NCBI GenBank assembly: GCA_964643355.1
Contig: CAZXPW010000005.1
Coordinates: 62,001-126,000 of the forward strand
DNA from: FEN-1350 sp964643355
Lineage (GTDB): Bacteria > Planctomycetota > Phycisphaerae > Sedimentisphaerales > Anaerohalosphaeraceae
Reading direction: 5' to 3'
DNA: 64,000 bases
Of the stretch, positions 23,769-32,906 are shown in pieces. The notes under the pieces were generated by a model, which made no database searches, was not told the origin of the DNA, and saw only the letters and a list, made by a program, of their open reading frames with translations. How positions within the stretch are numbered: position 1 is the stretch's first letter; each line of letters begins with the position of its first letter. A program made the translations under genes and the position numbers.

Positions 23769-24318
23769 ATGCAAACGCGACAAACTTATCCTTCAGGGCC
23801 TTACACAACGGACACGGCTCCGGTGGGGCGTCCCCCTCGATCGTATATCCGCAAATCTGACAAACCTGAACGGGACCCAGGACAACATCGCGAGAGGAAT
23901 CGGCGGCATCCAGTGCCTTTTGGAGTAGTTGCTTATGCCGGAATCCCGCGGCCACGGCCCATTCAAAGCTTCGCTGGGCGTCCGGTTCCTGCTGCGACTT
24001 GGCCACGGCAATAAACGCCGGATACATTTCGGTCATCTTGTTGTCCTCGTCCAGGATTGCCAACCGGAGGTTTTTCCGGGTCGATCCGGAACCGAAAGTC
24101 CCCATGCCGGCCGTGGCATATTCCGCCTCCAGATGCCGCAGTTGACGATCGAGATCGCCCGCGAGGATCCATACGGCATGTGCGATGGCGCGAAACAACC
24201 GGGCGATATTGGGGAAACGATCCCGTTCCGCCTGCGCGGCGAAATGGAGATCGCGCATATAGGACATGCTTTGGCCCGCGAAGGCGTTCATGAGATGTTG
24301 TTCCGTCATCTTTTTCAT
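23767..24318 (-). CDS. Rubrerythrin-like protein lacking diiron ligands
   Basis: 183 residues: a four-helix ferritin-like domain followed by a C-terminal rubredoxin-type iron site with two CxxC pairs (CQICGYTIEG and CPLCKA). In active rubrerythrins the first helix reads FAGES and later helices carry ExxH pairs binding two irons that reduce peroxide. Here the first is FAGQS, and the expected ENEKEH and EEEH positions read as HAVWILAG and AAGFRH, so the oxygen-reactive centre appears lost while the electron-transfer site is kept. ATG 24318 follows GGAGAG. It lies 52 nt after the aldolase gene, so the two probably share a transcript. Function is uncertain. Confidence 0.8.
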   Translation of the reverse strand: MKKMTEQHLMNAFAGQSMSYMRDLHFAAQAERDRFPNIARLFRAIAHAVWILAGDLDRQLRHLEAEYATAGMGTFGSGSTRKNLRLAILDEDNKMTEMYPAFIAVAKSQQEPDAQRSFEWAVAAGFRHKQLLQKALDAADSSRDVVLGPVQVCQICGYTIEGDAPPEPCPLCKALKDKFVAFA

Positions 24319-24370
24319 GGGACTCTCCGACGGTTCGTTGGAATCGATCCGTGCAACGCATCCGGGGGGC

Positions 24371-25426
24371 TCAGGCGACGGTGACCGAGGAATCCAGATA
24401 CACATCCTGGACGGCGTGCAGCGTGCCGATGCCATCCTCGAACGATTTTTGAAACGCTTTTCGACCGGTAATCAGGCCGAAGCCGCCGGCCCGCTTGTTG
24501 ATCACCGCGGTCCTGACCACCTGTTGCAGATCGTCCTTTCCCGACGCCCCGCCGGAATTGATCATGGGCACCCGTCCCATGTAACAGTTGGCCACCTGAT
24601 ACCGGGTCATGTCAATCGGGTGGGGGGAAGTCAGTTTTTCATAAATCAGAGGATGCGTCTTGCCGAAATGTACGGCCGTAAAACCGCCGTTGCAATCGGG
24701 TTGTTTCTGCTTGACGATGTCGGCCTGAATCGTCACGCCGAGATGATTGGCCTGACCCGTCAGGTCCGCGGCCGTTTCATAGTTGATATCTCCCTTCTTG
24801 AAATCCTTGTTTCGCAGATAACACCACAACACCGTAAACATCCCCAGTTCATGGGCCCGTTCAAACGCATGGGAAACTTCTTCGATCTGGCGTCGGCTTT
24901 CCTGCGAGCCGAAATAGATCGTCGCCCCCACGGCCACCGCTCCCAGATCGAATGCCCGTTTGACGCCGGCGAACACCGTCTGGTCGTAAACGGCCGGATA
25001 GGAAAGCAACTCGTTGTGGTTGATCTTGACGATAAACGGAATCTTGTGCGCGTATTTTCGGGAAACGCTTCCCAGAACGCCGACCGTGGAGGCCACCGCG
25101 TTGCATCCCCCCTCCACGGCGAGACGGACGATGTTTTCCGGATCAAAATAGATCGGATTGACCGCAAAGGAGGCACCCGCGGAATGTTCGATCCCCTGAT
25201 CGACCGGCAGGATCGACAGGTATCCGGTGCCGGCCAGCCGACCGTGGCCAAAAACCGACTGGAGGTTTCTCAGCGTCGCCGCCGACCGGTCCGACGCGGC
25301 AAATACCCGGTCCACAAAATCGGGACCCGGCAGGTGCAGCAGGGTTTGGGGGATCGTCTGGCAACGATGCTCGAGAAGGACCTGTGCATCCCCTCCCAAC
25401 AGACTGGCAATCGATTGTTTGGCCAT
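24371..25426 (-). CDS. fbaB: Class I fructose-bisphosphate aldolase, archaeal type (FbaB/DhnA)
   Basis: A 351-residue Schiff-base aldolase that cleaves fructose 1,6-bisphosphate into two triose phosphates. Recognisable features are the active-site Asp in ILPVDQGIEH, the strand VKINHNELLSYP with a candidate lysine, a YLRNKDFKK segment, and the C-terminal phosphate-binding GGASGKDDLQQ. ATG 25426 is preceded by AAAGGAG. The upstream in-frame extension to 25522 lacks conservation-like features and is not included. It is grouped with the rubrerythrin-like gene; a coiled-coil lipoprotein lies further upstream on the same strand. Confidence 0.92.
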   Translation of the reverse strand: MAKQSIASLLGGDAQVLLEHRCQTIPQTLLHLPGPDFVDRVFAASDRSAATLRNLQSVFGHGRLAGTGYLSILPVDQGIEHSAGASFAVNPIYFDPENIVRLAVEGGCNAVASTVGVLGSVSRKYAHKIPFIVKINHNELLSYPAVYDQTVFAGVKRAFDLGAVAVGATIYFGSQESRRQIEEVSHAFERAHELGMFTVLWCYLRNKDFKKGDINYETAADLTGQANHLGVTIQADIVKQKQPDCNGGFTAVHFGKTHPLIYEKLTSPHPIDMTRYQVANCYMGRVPMINSGGASGKDDLQQVVRTAVINKRAGGFGLITGRKAFQKSFEDGIGTLHAVQDVYLDSSVTVA

Positions 25427-25597
25427 GCGGGCTCCTTTCGTTTTCGGTTTCTCGCCGCGACCTGATATGGCCGGCCTAAAACCACAAAATCTCCGCTGAT
25501 TCATCCTGCAAGCGCGGAACATCCACTCAGATCCTCGATCCTATCTACGACCGCCCAAATCCGGGCGTTCAAATAAACCGCCGTGATTTGGATTTTT

Positions 25598-26086
25598 CTA
25601 TGGCAGTTTGGGGATCAGATTGCCGCCGACGCCTTTGAGTTTTTCCTGCAGGTCTTTGATCGTGGCCTGAAGTTTGCTGTTATCCCCCTGCAGGGTGGTG
25701 AATTTGCCGGTCAGATCCGCCAGTTGTTTTTTGAGATCGTCGATGATGGACTGATATTTCTTTTGCGCGTCGGCCACCGCTCCGGCCTGATCGCCCGTGA
25801 GTTTCTGGATCTGCTCCTTGAATCCTTCCCGCTCCTGGATCGCCGCGGCCAGATCGGTTTTGACCTTATCCAGCTCCGAAGTCATCGTCTTGACCTGGGT
25901 TGCCAAGGCATCCCTCTCGCTGGTCAGTTGGGTCACCATGGCCTGCATCTGGGTTTTTACGGCGGCCAGTTCCTTTTTTGCGTTGGCCGCCTCGAGGTTT
26001 GCCTTGGATTTACCCGAACAGCCCGCCAGGCCCAGCGACATCGTCAACACTCCCATCCAGTAAATCCACCGTCGTTGAATCTTCAT
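25598..26086 (-). CDS. Coiled-coil lipoprotein
   Basis: A 162-residue protein with a lipoprotein signal (lipobox LAGC near residue 23), then about 120 residues of continuous heptad coiled coil (KELAAVKTQMQAMVTQLTSE and similar) and a short glycine-proline tail. It is predicted to be anchored in a membrane and to form a rod, like Lpp-type or spacer lipoproteins. I do not recognise a specific family. AAAGGGG precedes ATG 26086. It lies upstream of the aldolase gene with a gap of about 170 bp. Confidence 0.75.
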   Translation of the reverse strand: MKIQRRWIYWMGVLTMSLGLAGCSGKSKANLEAANAKKELAAVKTQMQAMVTQLTSERDALATQVKTMTSELDKVKTDLAAAIQEREGFKEQIQKLTGDQAGAVADAQKKYQSIIDDLKKQLADLTGKFTTLQGDNSKLQATIKDLQEKLKGVGGNLIPKLP

Positions 26087-26517
26087 ATTTTTGCCCCTTT
26101 CCATGACCTGTTATGGATCTTGAATCAATCCGAATCCGCTCCCATACGGATCCGCCAGACAATCTATCAAGAACCTTGTTTTCTGCGCTGATGATTTTCC
26201 CCTTATGCAAACACTTTACCCCCGCCCACTTGCTCTTGGCAACAAGATTTCTCCATCTGTAAATCCGAAGTCCAAAACTCGAAATCCGAAAGGAAAGTCG
26301 AAAGGCGAGATTCAAAACAAATGACACAACCAAGCACGGGTGTGCTTCTGGGCGGATGCCATCGGCTCTTCAAAGGGCACGCGCTGAGTACCCGTACAAA
26401 GACAAGCGGGAATGTTGTTGCCAAGGGGCTGGGGGCGGGTACAATGGCTCTTGTGGAAAGAAACCGGCGTTGGGGCATGTTGGGCCGGAAACAAGACATA
26501 AATTGAGGAGTGCGGCA
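26087..26517. other. Intergenic region with dispersed low-complexity repeat
   Basis: No gene was found. From about 26262 to 26310 it holds the phrase-like repeat AATCCGAAGTCCAAAACTCG and AATCCGAAAGG, a type of dispersed intergenic sequence found in many bacteria. No clear terminator was seen. The ribosome site GAGGAG for dctP is at its end. Confidence 0.45.
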
Positions 26518-27639
26518 ATGAAGACCAGAACGATGCGGATTCTTGTGGGGATGGCGGCGGTGGCGGCGATGGGGGTGATCGCGTTGGGCGGATGCTCGAA
26601 GAAACCGGCGAAGGAACCGAAAACCATTCAACAGGTCGGGCAGGGAGACAAGCCCGGAGGCGAACAGCCCAAGCCGGAGACCAAGGTGATAGAGTTGTCG
26701 TACAGTATCTTTTTCCCGCCGACGCACATTCAGACGCAGACGGCCGTGGCCTGGGCGCAGGAGATCGAAAAGCGGAGCAATGGCCGGGTCAAGATCACGA
26801 CTTATCCGGGGGGGACGCTGACCAAGGCACCGCAGGTGTATGAGGGAGTGGTCAACGGGGTGTCGGATATCGGGATGAGCTGCTTTGCGTACACGCCGGG
26901 GACTTTCCCCCTGCTGGAGGGACTGGATCTGCCGCTGGGGTATCCGACGGGACTTGCCGCGACGCAGATCGCCAACGAAATGATCGCCAAATACAAACCC
27001 GACGAGATTGCCAATGTGCATCTGCTCTATGTGCACGCGCACGGGCCGGGACTGCTGGCCTCCAAGAAGCCCATTCGTTCGCTGGAAGAACTCAAGGGCG
27101 TCAAGGTCCGCACGACGGGCCTTTCCACCAAGATCGTGGAGTGCCTGGGCGGAGCGCCGGTGGGCATGAGCCAGCCGGAAACCTACGAAGCGCTATCGAA
27201 GAATGTGGTCGATGCCACGCTGTGCCCCATCGAGACGCTCAAGGGCTGGAAGCAGGGCGAGGTGATTTCGTATGTGACCGACTCGACTTGTATCGGCTAC
27301 ACGACGGCGATGTTCGTGGTGATGAACGCCAAGAAGTGGGAGTCGCTGCCGGCCGACATCCAGAAGATTTTCGACGAGGTCAACAAAGAATGGATCGTCA
27401 AGCACGGCCAGGCGTGGGATCAGGCCGACCAGGAAGGTCGGGACTTCATCCAGTCGCTGACGCCGCCTCGCCAGATCATTCCGTTGTCGACTGAAGAGCA
27501 GGCCAAGTGGAAGAAGGCCATCGAGCCGGTGCTGGATAACTATGTCATCGCGGCCAAGGAAAAGAACCTGCCGGGCGAGGCCTTTTTGAAGGATCTGGAG
27601 GATGCCGTAGCCAAGGTGACCAAGACGGCCGGAAAATAA
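26518..27639 (+). CDS. dctP: TRAP transporter substrate-binding protein DctP
   Basis: A 373-residue periplasmic binding lipoprotein (lipobox LGGC near residue 26, preceded by a hydrophobic stretch). After a Lys/Pro/Gly linker the DctP fold begins at ELSYSIFFPPTH and includes YPGGTLTKAPQVYEGVVNG, GLKVRT-like LKGVKVRTTG and the helix ADIQKIFDEVNKEW. It captures a small organic acid, identity unknown. ATG 26518 is chosen because the signal peptide starts there after GAGGAG; the longer upstream reading is spurious. The gene is followed at once by the two membrane subunits. Confidence 0.95.
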   Translation: MKTRTMRILVGMAAVAAMGVIALGGCSKKPAKEPKTIQQVGQGDKPGGEQPKPETKVIELSYSIFFPPTHIQTQTAVAWAQEIEKRSNGRVKITTYPGGTLTKAPQVYEGVVNGVSDIGMSCFAYTPGTFPLLEGLDLPLGYPTGLAATQIANEMIAKYKPDEIANVHLLYVHAHGPGLLASKKPIRSLEELKGVKVRTTGLSTKIVECLGGAPVGMSQPETYEALSKNVVDATLCPIETLKGWKQGEVISYVTDSTCIGYTTAMFVVMNAKKWESLPADIQKIFDEVNKEWIVKHGQAWDQADQEGRDFIQSLTPPRQIIPLSTEEQAKWKKAIEPVLDNYVIAAKEKNLPGEAFLKDLEDAVAKVTKTAGK

Positions 27640-27642
27640 AAC

Positions 27643-28161
27643 ATGACGACGGCTGCGCCCAGCGGGAAACTGCGGACTGCTTACAAGCACGCGCTTCGCG
27701 GGCTGATCATGGGGCTTTGCGGCCTGTCGGCCGCTGGCATCGTTACGATGATGGGCATCACCGTGTACGATGTTGTCTGCCGAGCGCTGTTCAATGCGCC
27801 GCTGCGGGGGGCCAATGATCTGGTCAGCATATGTGCGGCGGTCACGCTGGCGGCGTCGCTGCCGTATACCACCATCCTTAAGGGACATGTGTCGATCGAG
27901 TTTCTGTTCCTGAAGCTTTCCAAGCGCGGGCGGCGGATCGGGAATGTGCTGGTGCATTCGGTCATCGCGGCTTTGTTTATTCTGTTCGCGTGGCAATGCG
28001 TGCGGTACGGCAACGCCATGCTGGCCAAGAATCAGTTGATGGTGACGCTTCGCTGGCCGTTGTTTTGGGTGCCGTATGTGATGTCGTTGTGTTGCGCGGC
28101 GACGGCACTGGCGGTTTTTGAGCATCTGTTTTTCCCCGGCCAGGAGTTGATCAAGCCATGA
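27643..28161 (+). CDS. dctQ: TRAP transporter small permease DctQ
   Basis: 172 residues with four predicted membrane helices (for instance LIMGLCGLSAAGIVTMMGI and VIAALFILFAWQCVRYG). It joins the large permease to form the sodium-driven importer. It starts 4 nt after dctP stops and overlaps dctM by 4 nt (ATGA), so the three are translated together. The sequence is ordinary for the family. Confidence 0.93.
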   Translation: MTTAAPSGKLRTAYKHALRGLIMGLCGLSAAGIVTMMGITVYDVVCRALFNAPLRGANDLVSICAAVTLAASLPYTTILKGHVSIEFLFLKLSKRGRRIGNVLVHSVIAALFILFAWQCVRYGNAMLAKNQLMVTLRWPLFWVPYVMSLCCAATALAVFEHLFFPGQELIKP

Positions 28162-29462
28162 CTCCCGAACAGAAAGGCATTGTCGGTTGCATCCTGCTGG
28201 TGGCGCTATTGTTGACCAGTCTGCCGGTGGCGTTTTCAATGGCGGTGGTCGGCGTGATCGGATTCGCGTGGGTGGTCGGGGGTTTTGGTCCGGCGATGAA
28301 CATGATGTCGATGAATCTATTCGATATCTTTAATAACTATAATTTAACGGTGATCCCGCTGTTTGTTCTGATGGGGCAGATCGCCTTTCACGGCGGAATC
28401 AGCCGACGGCTGTTTTCGGCGGCGTATCACTGGCTGGGACCTCTGCCGGGCGGGCTGGCGATGGCGACGGTCGGGGCGTGCGCGGCATTCGGGGCGATTT
28501 GCGGGTCGGGACCGGCGACCACGGCGACGATGGCGTCGGTGGCGCTGCCGGAGATGAAGCGGTACGGCTACGATTTGCAACTGGGCACGGGGGTGGTCGC
28601 TTCCGGCGGGACGCTGGGGATGATGATCCCGCCGAGCGTGGTGTTCATCGTCTATGCGATTTTGACCGAGCAGTCGATCGGCAAATTGTTCATCGCGGGG
28701 ATTGTCCCCGGGGTTTTGACGGCGTCGCTTTTCTGTGTGGCGATCTTCTGGATGTGCAAGCGCAACCCGAAGCTGGCGCCGGCGGCCCCGAAGACGACGC
28801 TGTGGCAGAAGACGCGGTCGCTGCTGGGGGTATCGGAGACGCTGATTCTATTTGCGCTGGTGATGGGGGGGATGTTTCGCGGCTGGTTCAGCGCCAACGA
28901 AGCGGCGGCGATCGGATCGGCGGGCACGATCGTCATTACGGTGGTCCAGGGGAAGCTGAAATGGAGGACTTTTCTGCAAAGCTTGCGCGAGACAATGCGG
29001 ACCTCGTGTATGGTGATGGTGATCGTGGCGGGGGCGGCGATCTTCGGGAATTTTCTGGCGGTGACGCGGCTGCCGTTTCAACTGGCCGGGTGGCTGTCGA
29101 ATCTGGCGATTCCGGGCTGGTGCGTGATCTTCTTGATCGTGTTGTTTTACTTGGTGGCCGGATGTTTTGTGGACGCGCTGGCCCTGGTGTTGCTGACGGT
29201 ACCGATTTTTTTCCCGGTGATCACGGCGCTGGAGTATCACCCGATCTGGCTGGGCGTGATGATCGTGCTGGTGACGCAGATGGGCACGATCACGCCGCCG
29301 GTGGGCGTGTGCGCGTATGTGGTCAGCGGGATCGAGCGGGATGTGCCCCTGCAGACGGTGTTCAAGGGATCGATGCCGTTTCTGTATATGATGGTCGCGG
29401 CGGCGATTCTGATCACGGCGTTTCCGCAGTTGTGCCTGTGGCATGTGAATCTGTCGCGGTGA
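28158..29462 (+). CDS. dctM: TRAP transporter large permease DctM
   Basis: A 434-residue membrane protein with about 12 helices in two similar halves. It contains the conserved ICGSGPATTATM and SGGTLGMMIPPSV stretches, and TPPVGVCAYV in the second half. It is the sodium-coupled translocation subunit. Its start overlaps dctQ, and a universal stress protein gene follows 34 nt later, which fits known TRAP operons in which a Usp protein modulates transport. Confidence 0.95.
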   Translation: MTPEQKGIVGCILLVALLLTSLPVAFSMAVVGVIGFAWVVGGFGPAMNMMSMNLFDIFNNYNLTVIPLFVLMGQIAFHGGISRRLFSAAYHWLGPLPGGLAMATVGACAAFGAICGSGPATTATMASVALPEMKRYGYDLQLGTGVVASGGTLGMMIPPSVVFIVYAILTEQSIGKLFIAGIVPGVLTASLFCVAIFWMCKRNPKLAPAAPKTTLWQKTRSLLGVSETLILFALVMGGMFRGWFSANEAAAIGSAGTIVITVVQGKLKWRTFLQSLRETMRTSCMVMVIVAGAAIFGNFLAVTRLPFQLAGWLSNLAIPGWCVIFLIVLFYLVAGCFVDALALVLLTVPIFFPVITALEYHPIWLGVMIVLVTQMGTITPPVGVCAYVVSGIERDVPLQTVFKGSMPFLYMMVAAAILITAFPQLCLWHVNLSR

Positions 29463-29496
29463 GGGCGGATCGCGAAACGAACGCATGGAGGTGAAT

Positions 29497-29994
29497 ATGA
29501 GCGAACATTCGACATTGCCCGTGGGGCCGTGCCGGAGGATTTTGTTCTGCACGGACTTTTCCAAAAACGCGGAGTTCGCGTTTCAGTTCGCGGTGGACGC
29601 GGCGCAGCGGCGGCCGGGGTGCGAACTGTTTCTGCTGCATGTGGTGCCGGAGACGGACGCCCAGTTCTGGAAAACCTACATCTACGAAGTCGAGAATGTG
29701 GACGGCAAGGCCAAACAGGACATCGACCGGCGGATCGACGAGGTGTATCGGCCGATGCTGCCGTCGGGATTGAGTCTGAAGGTCGAATTTCGGGTCGGGC
29801 GGGACTGGCAGGAGATCCTCAACTTCGCCGACGAAAAGGACATCGATCTGATCGTTATGGGGCGGCAGGGCAAGGGGTCATTGCAGAGGGCCTTGTTTGG
29901 GAATGTCACCGAAAAGGTCGCCCGCAAGGCCGACTGCGCGGTGCTGATTGTGCCGCTATCGTTCGAGGAGAAACTGGAGAGGACCGTCCTGTAG
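29497..29994 (+). CDS. Universal stress protein UspA family
   Basis: A 165-residue single Usp domain. The N-terminal strand CRRILFCTDFS is followed by an Asp that contacts adenine. The C-terminal GRQGKGSLQRALFGNVTEKV matches the ATP-binding Gx2Gx9G(S/T) pattern. Linked to a TRAP operon, such proteins can bind ATP and adjust uptake; here that role is inferred from position. ATG 29497 is preferred over 29485 because GGAGG immediately precedes it. Confidence 0.9.
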   Translation: MSEHSTLPVGPCRRILFCTDFSKNAEFAFQFAVDAAQRRPGCELFLLHVVPETDAQFWKTYIYEVENVDGKAKQDIDRRIDEVYRPMLPSGLSLKVEFRVGRDWQEILNFADEKDIDLIVMGRQGKGSLQRALFGNVTEKVARKADCAVLIVPLSFEEKLERTVL

Positions 29995-30054
29995 TCGGAT
30001 GAGGGGGATTTCAATCGACCCTTGACACTTTGTCATGCACTCATTCTATCTATC

Positions 30055-30083
30055 TTGATTTTTCCGGTCCGATCGAGTATAAA
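30055..30083 (+). promoter_or_regulatory. Sigma70 promoter of prfB
   Basis: TTGATT (30055-30060), 17-bp spacer, TATAAA (30078-30083). The predicted start near 30090 leaves a leader of about 27 nt with GGAAAGG ahead of ATG 30117. Confidence 0.65.
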
Positions 30084-30116
30084 AATTGTTTTGAACTTTA
30101 CTCGGAAAGGTATGGC

Positions 30117-31236
30117 ATGGAATTGTCGGAACTGAAGGCGGCGTTGGAACAGGCGGAGGCCCGGGTGTCACATTTCCGGGAGTGGCTTTGACATCGCGGG
30201 CAAACAGCAGCAGCGTCAGGAACTGGAGGGCAAGATGTCGCGGCCGGGATTCTGGGACAACCAGGAGACGGCGCAGAAGGTAATCGGGCAACTTTCGGCG
30301 GTGCGGTCGGTGGTCGAACGGGTGGAGAAGGTGGCCGCGACCGTCCGGGACCTGAAAGAATTGTTTGAACTGGCGGCGGAGGAAAAGGATGCGGCGACGC
30401 TGGCCTCGATCGAAAAGGAACTTGGGGGGGTCGATCAGCAGTGCGAGAAAATCGAGATCGCCGGCACGCTCAACCGGCCGGACGATCCGCGAAATTGTTT
30501 TTTCAGCATTCACGCGGGGGCTGGCGGCACGGAGAGCTGCGACTGGGCGAGCATGTTGCTGCGGATGTACACCCGGTACTTTGACCGGAACAAATACAAG
30601 TACGAGGAGTTGGATATCACGCCGGGCGAAGAGGCGGGGATCCGGTCGGTGACGCTGAAGGTGTCGGGGGCGTTTGCGTTCGGGCGGTTGTCGTGCGAGA
30701 TGGGGGTGCATCGGCTGGTGCGGATCAGCCCGTTTGATGCGGCCAAACGACGGCACACGAGTTTTACGGCGGTGGATGTGGCTCCTGAACAGGATGACTT
30801 TGCGATCGAGATCGACGAAGACGACCTGCGGATTGACTATTACCGGGCCGGCGGGGCGGGCGGCCAGCATGTCAACAAGACCAGTTCGGCGGTGAGAATC
30901 ACGCACTTGCCGACGGGGATCGTGGTGCAATGCCAGAACGACCGCAGCCAGCACAAGAACAAGGCCGAGGCCTTTCGGATGCTCAACGCCAAGCTGTATA
31001 TGCTTGAACAACAGAAGCGCGACGCGGAGTTGTCGAAGATGTACGGCAACAAGGGCGAGATTGCCTGGGGCTACCAGATCCGCAGCTATGTGCTGCAGCC
31101 GTATCAGCTTGTCAAGGACCATCGGACCGACTACCAGACGGGCAATGTCGAGGCGATGCTCGACGGGGAGCTCTTGGATGATTTCATCGAAAGCTACCTA
31201 AAGCAGCGGAGCCGAGGGGTAGAGGTGAAGAAGTAA
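30117..31236 (+). CDS. prfB: Peptide chain release factor 2, expressed by programmed +1 frameshift
   Basis: RF2 ends translation at UGA and UAA. The message is read as 24 codons (30117-30188), then shifts +1 at CTT TGA C, skipping T30189, and continues from GAC 30190 to 31236, giving 372 residues. Family hallmarks follow: SPF (about residues 204-206) for stop-codon recognition and GGQ (about 248-250) for peptide release. The first stop is itself UGA, so low RF2 favours frameshifting and raises synthesis. A naive reading would start at the internal ATG 30235 and lose the N-terminal domain. Length and residues are normal for RF2. Confidence 0.96.
30178..30192 (+). promoter_or_regulatory. prfB autoregulatory frameshift site
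   Basis: GGGAG (30178-30182), a Shine-Dalgarno-like stimulator, lies 3 nt upstream of CTT (30186-30188) TGA (30189-30191) C. This is the classic bacterial RF2 +1 slippage signal. Confidence 0.95.
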
Positions 31237-31240
31237 AATT

Positions 31241-31268
31241 GACTATTGAATATTGACTATTGAATATT
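31241..31268. repeat. Tandem 14-bp repeat between prfB and pepA
   Basis: GACTATTGAATATT occurs twice head to tail (31241-31254, 31255-31268). Related TTGAATATT phrases recur at 33517-33655. Confidence 0.7.
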
Positions 31269-31342
31269 ACGGGTAAGTACCCTCGGTCATGGAAATCTGC
31301 GGATCGTCGGGTCCTTCGGGGGTTCGCGGGGAAAGGGGATTT

Positions 31343-32887
31343 ATGGCGCGAGAGGCGATTCGAATCGGAGTCCAGGTCAAGACCAGCGATCCGGTGGAGA
31401 CGGCGACCGATTTGCTTGCGGTGGGATTATTTTCCGATGGGCCGGACCCCGATCTGATTCGGGATTTGGACAAGCGGCTGGGCGGGGCGATCGGCCGCGT
31501 TCGCAAGCTCGGCGATTTTACCGGCAAGGCGGGGACGACGGCGCTGCTGTATGGATCGGGGACCGGACCTCGGCGGATCTTGCTGGTGGGGCTGGGCGAG
31601 AGAAAAAAGGCAAATTTTGAGTCGGTGCGCGCGGCCGTGATCACGGCGACATCGAAGGCGGTGGAGGTCAAGGCCAAGTCGGCGGCGATAGCGATACACC
31701 AGGACTTTCCGTTTGATCGCGAGATCCGTGCAGACCAGATCGCACAGATGGTCACCGAGGCGGCGTATTTCGGGGCATATCGATGGGATGAGTATCTGCC
31801 GGCAGATGACAACGGCCGACCGGACAAGGTGACCCTGACAATTCTGACGCAAGGTCTCAAGGCCAAGGCATACAACCGGGGCGTCGAGGTTGGGACGATT
31901 CTGGGCGAGGCGCAGAACTATGCGCGAACGATCATGAATCGGCCGGCCAACCAAGTCAGCCCGGAAGTACTGGCGGCGGAGGCCCGAAAATTGGCGCGGC
32001 AACACTTGAATCTATCCTGTACGATTCTGGATGACAAGCAACTTTCGGCCAAAAAGTTCGGGGGGATCCTGGCGGTCGGGCAGGGTTCATCGAATCGGCC
32101 GCGGCTGATCGTGTTGAAGTATCGGCCGCGAAAAACCGGCAAGGCGCCGACGGTGGGACTGGTGGGTAAGGCGATCACCTTCGATTCGGGGGGGATCAGC
32201 ATCAAGCCGTCGGAGGGAATGCAGGACATGAAATTTGACAAATCCGGAGGGGTGGCGGTGCTGGCGACGATGCGGGCAATCGCTCGGTTGCAGCCGGGTG
32301 TGAATGTCGTCGGAATCGTGCCGGCGGCGGAAAATATGCCGGGGGGCGGCAGTTATCGGCCGGGGGATATCGTGACAACGCTGAGCGGCAAGACCGTGGA
32401 GATTCAGAATACCGATGCCGAAGGGCGAATGCTGCTGTGTGATGCGATTCATTATGCGACGCAGTTGGGTTGCGGAACGATCGTGGATGCGGCGACGCTG
32501 ACGGGGGCATGCGTGGTGGCACTGGGGGAATGGACCGCAGGCGTGATGGGGAACCATAACGATCTTATCGGTCAGCTCAAAGCGGCCGCGACGGCTACTG
32601 GCGAGAAGATTTGGGAGTTACCGTGCGGGGAGGAATATCTGGAGTTGATGAAGAGCAAGATCGCCGACCTGAAGAACACCGGCGGGCGATGGGGTGGCGC
32701 CTGTTCGGCGGCGGCGTTTCTGCGGGAGTTCGCCGGCAATACACCGTGGGCGCATCTCGATATCGCCGGCGTCGGCTGTGCCGATGGCGGGAAAAAATTC
32801 GGTTCGCCCGGTTCGATTGGTTTCGGGGTTCGGCTACTGAGCCGGTTCGTGTGCGATTTTCAATCCGTGCGGGTCAACCCTTCCTGA
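31343..32887 (+). CDS. pepA: Leucyl aminopeptidase (M17)
   Basis: A 514-residue cytosolic di-metal aminopeptidase, usually hexameric. The metal ligands can be placed: Lys276 and Asp281 (GKAITFDSGG), Asp299 (FDKSGG), Asp358 and Glu360 (NTDAEGRM). The N-terminal macro-like domain spans about residues 1-170. ATG 31343 is chosen for its GAAAGGGGA site and because the fold starts there. The last ~15 residues (RFVCDFQSVRVNPS) extend slightly beyond the usual end. folE follows 19 nt later and is probably cotranscribed. Confidence 0.95.
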   Translation: MAREAIRIGVQVKTSDPVETATDLLAVGLFSDGPDPDLIRDLDKRLGGAIGRVRKLGDFTGKAGTTALLYGSGTGPRRILLVGLGERKKANFESVRAAVITATSKAVEVKAKSAAIAIHQDFPFDREIRADQIAQMVTEAAYFGAYRWDEYLPADDNGRPDKVTLTILTQGLKAKAYNRGVEVGTILGEAQNYARTIMNRPANQVSPEVLAAEARKLARQHLNLSCTILDDKQLSAKKFGGILAVGQGSSNRPRLIVLKYRPRKTGKAPTVGLVGKAITFDSGGISIKPSEGMQDMKFDKSGGVAVLATMRAIARLQPGVNVVGIVPAAENMPGGGSYRPGDIVTTLSGKTVEIQNTDAEGRMLLCDAIHYATQLGCGTIVDAATLTGACVVALGEWTAGVMGNHNDLIGQLKAAATATGEKIWELPCGEEYLELMKSKIADLKNTGGRWGGACSAAAFLREFAGNTPWAHLDIAGVGCADGGKKFGSPGSIGFGVRLLSRFVCDFQSVRVNPS

Positions 32888-32906
32888 GCGGGGAAAGGAA
32901 TTCACG

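Noticed and set aside
26203..27042. 279-residue minus-strand frame overlapping dctP
   Set aside because: Antisense to a well-supported binding protein; it includes a translated dispersed repeat.
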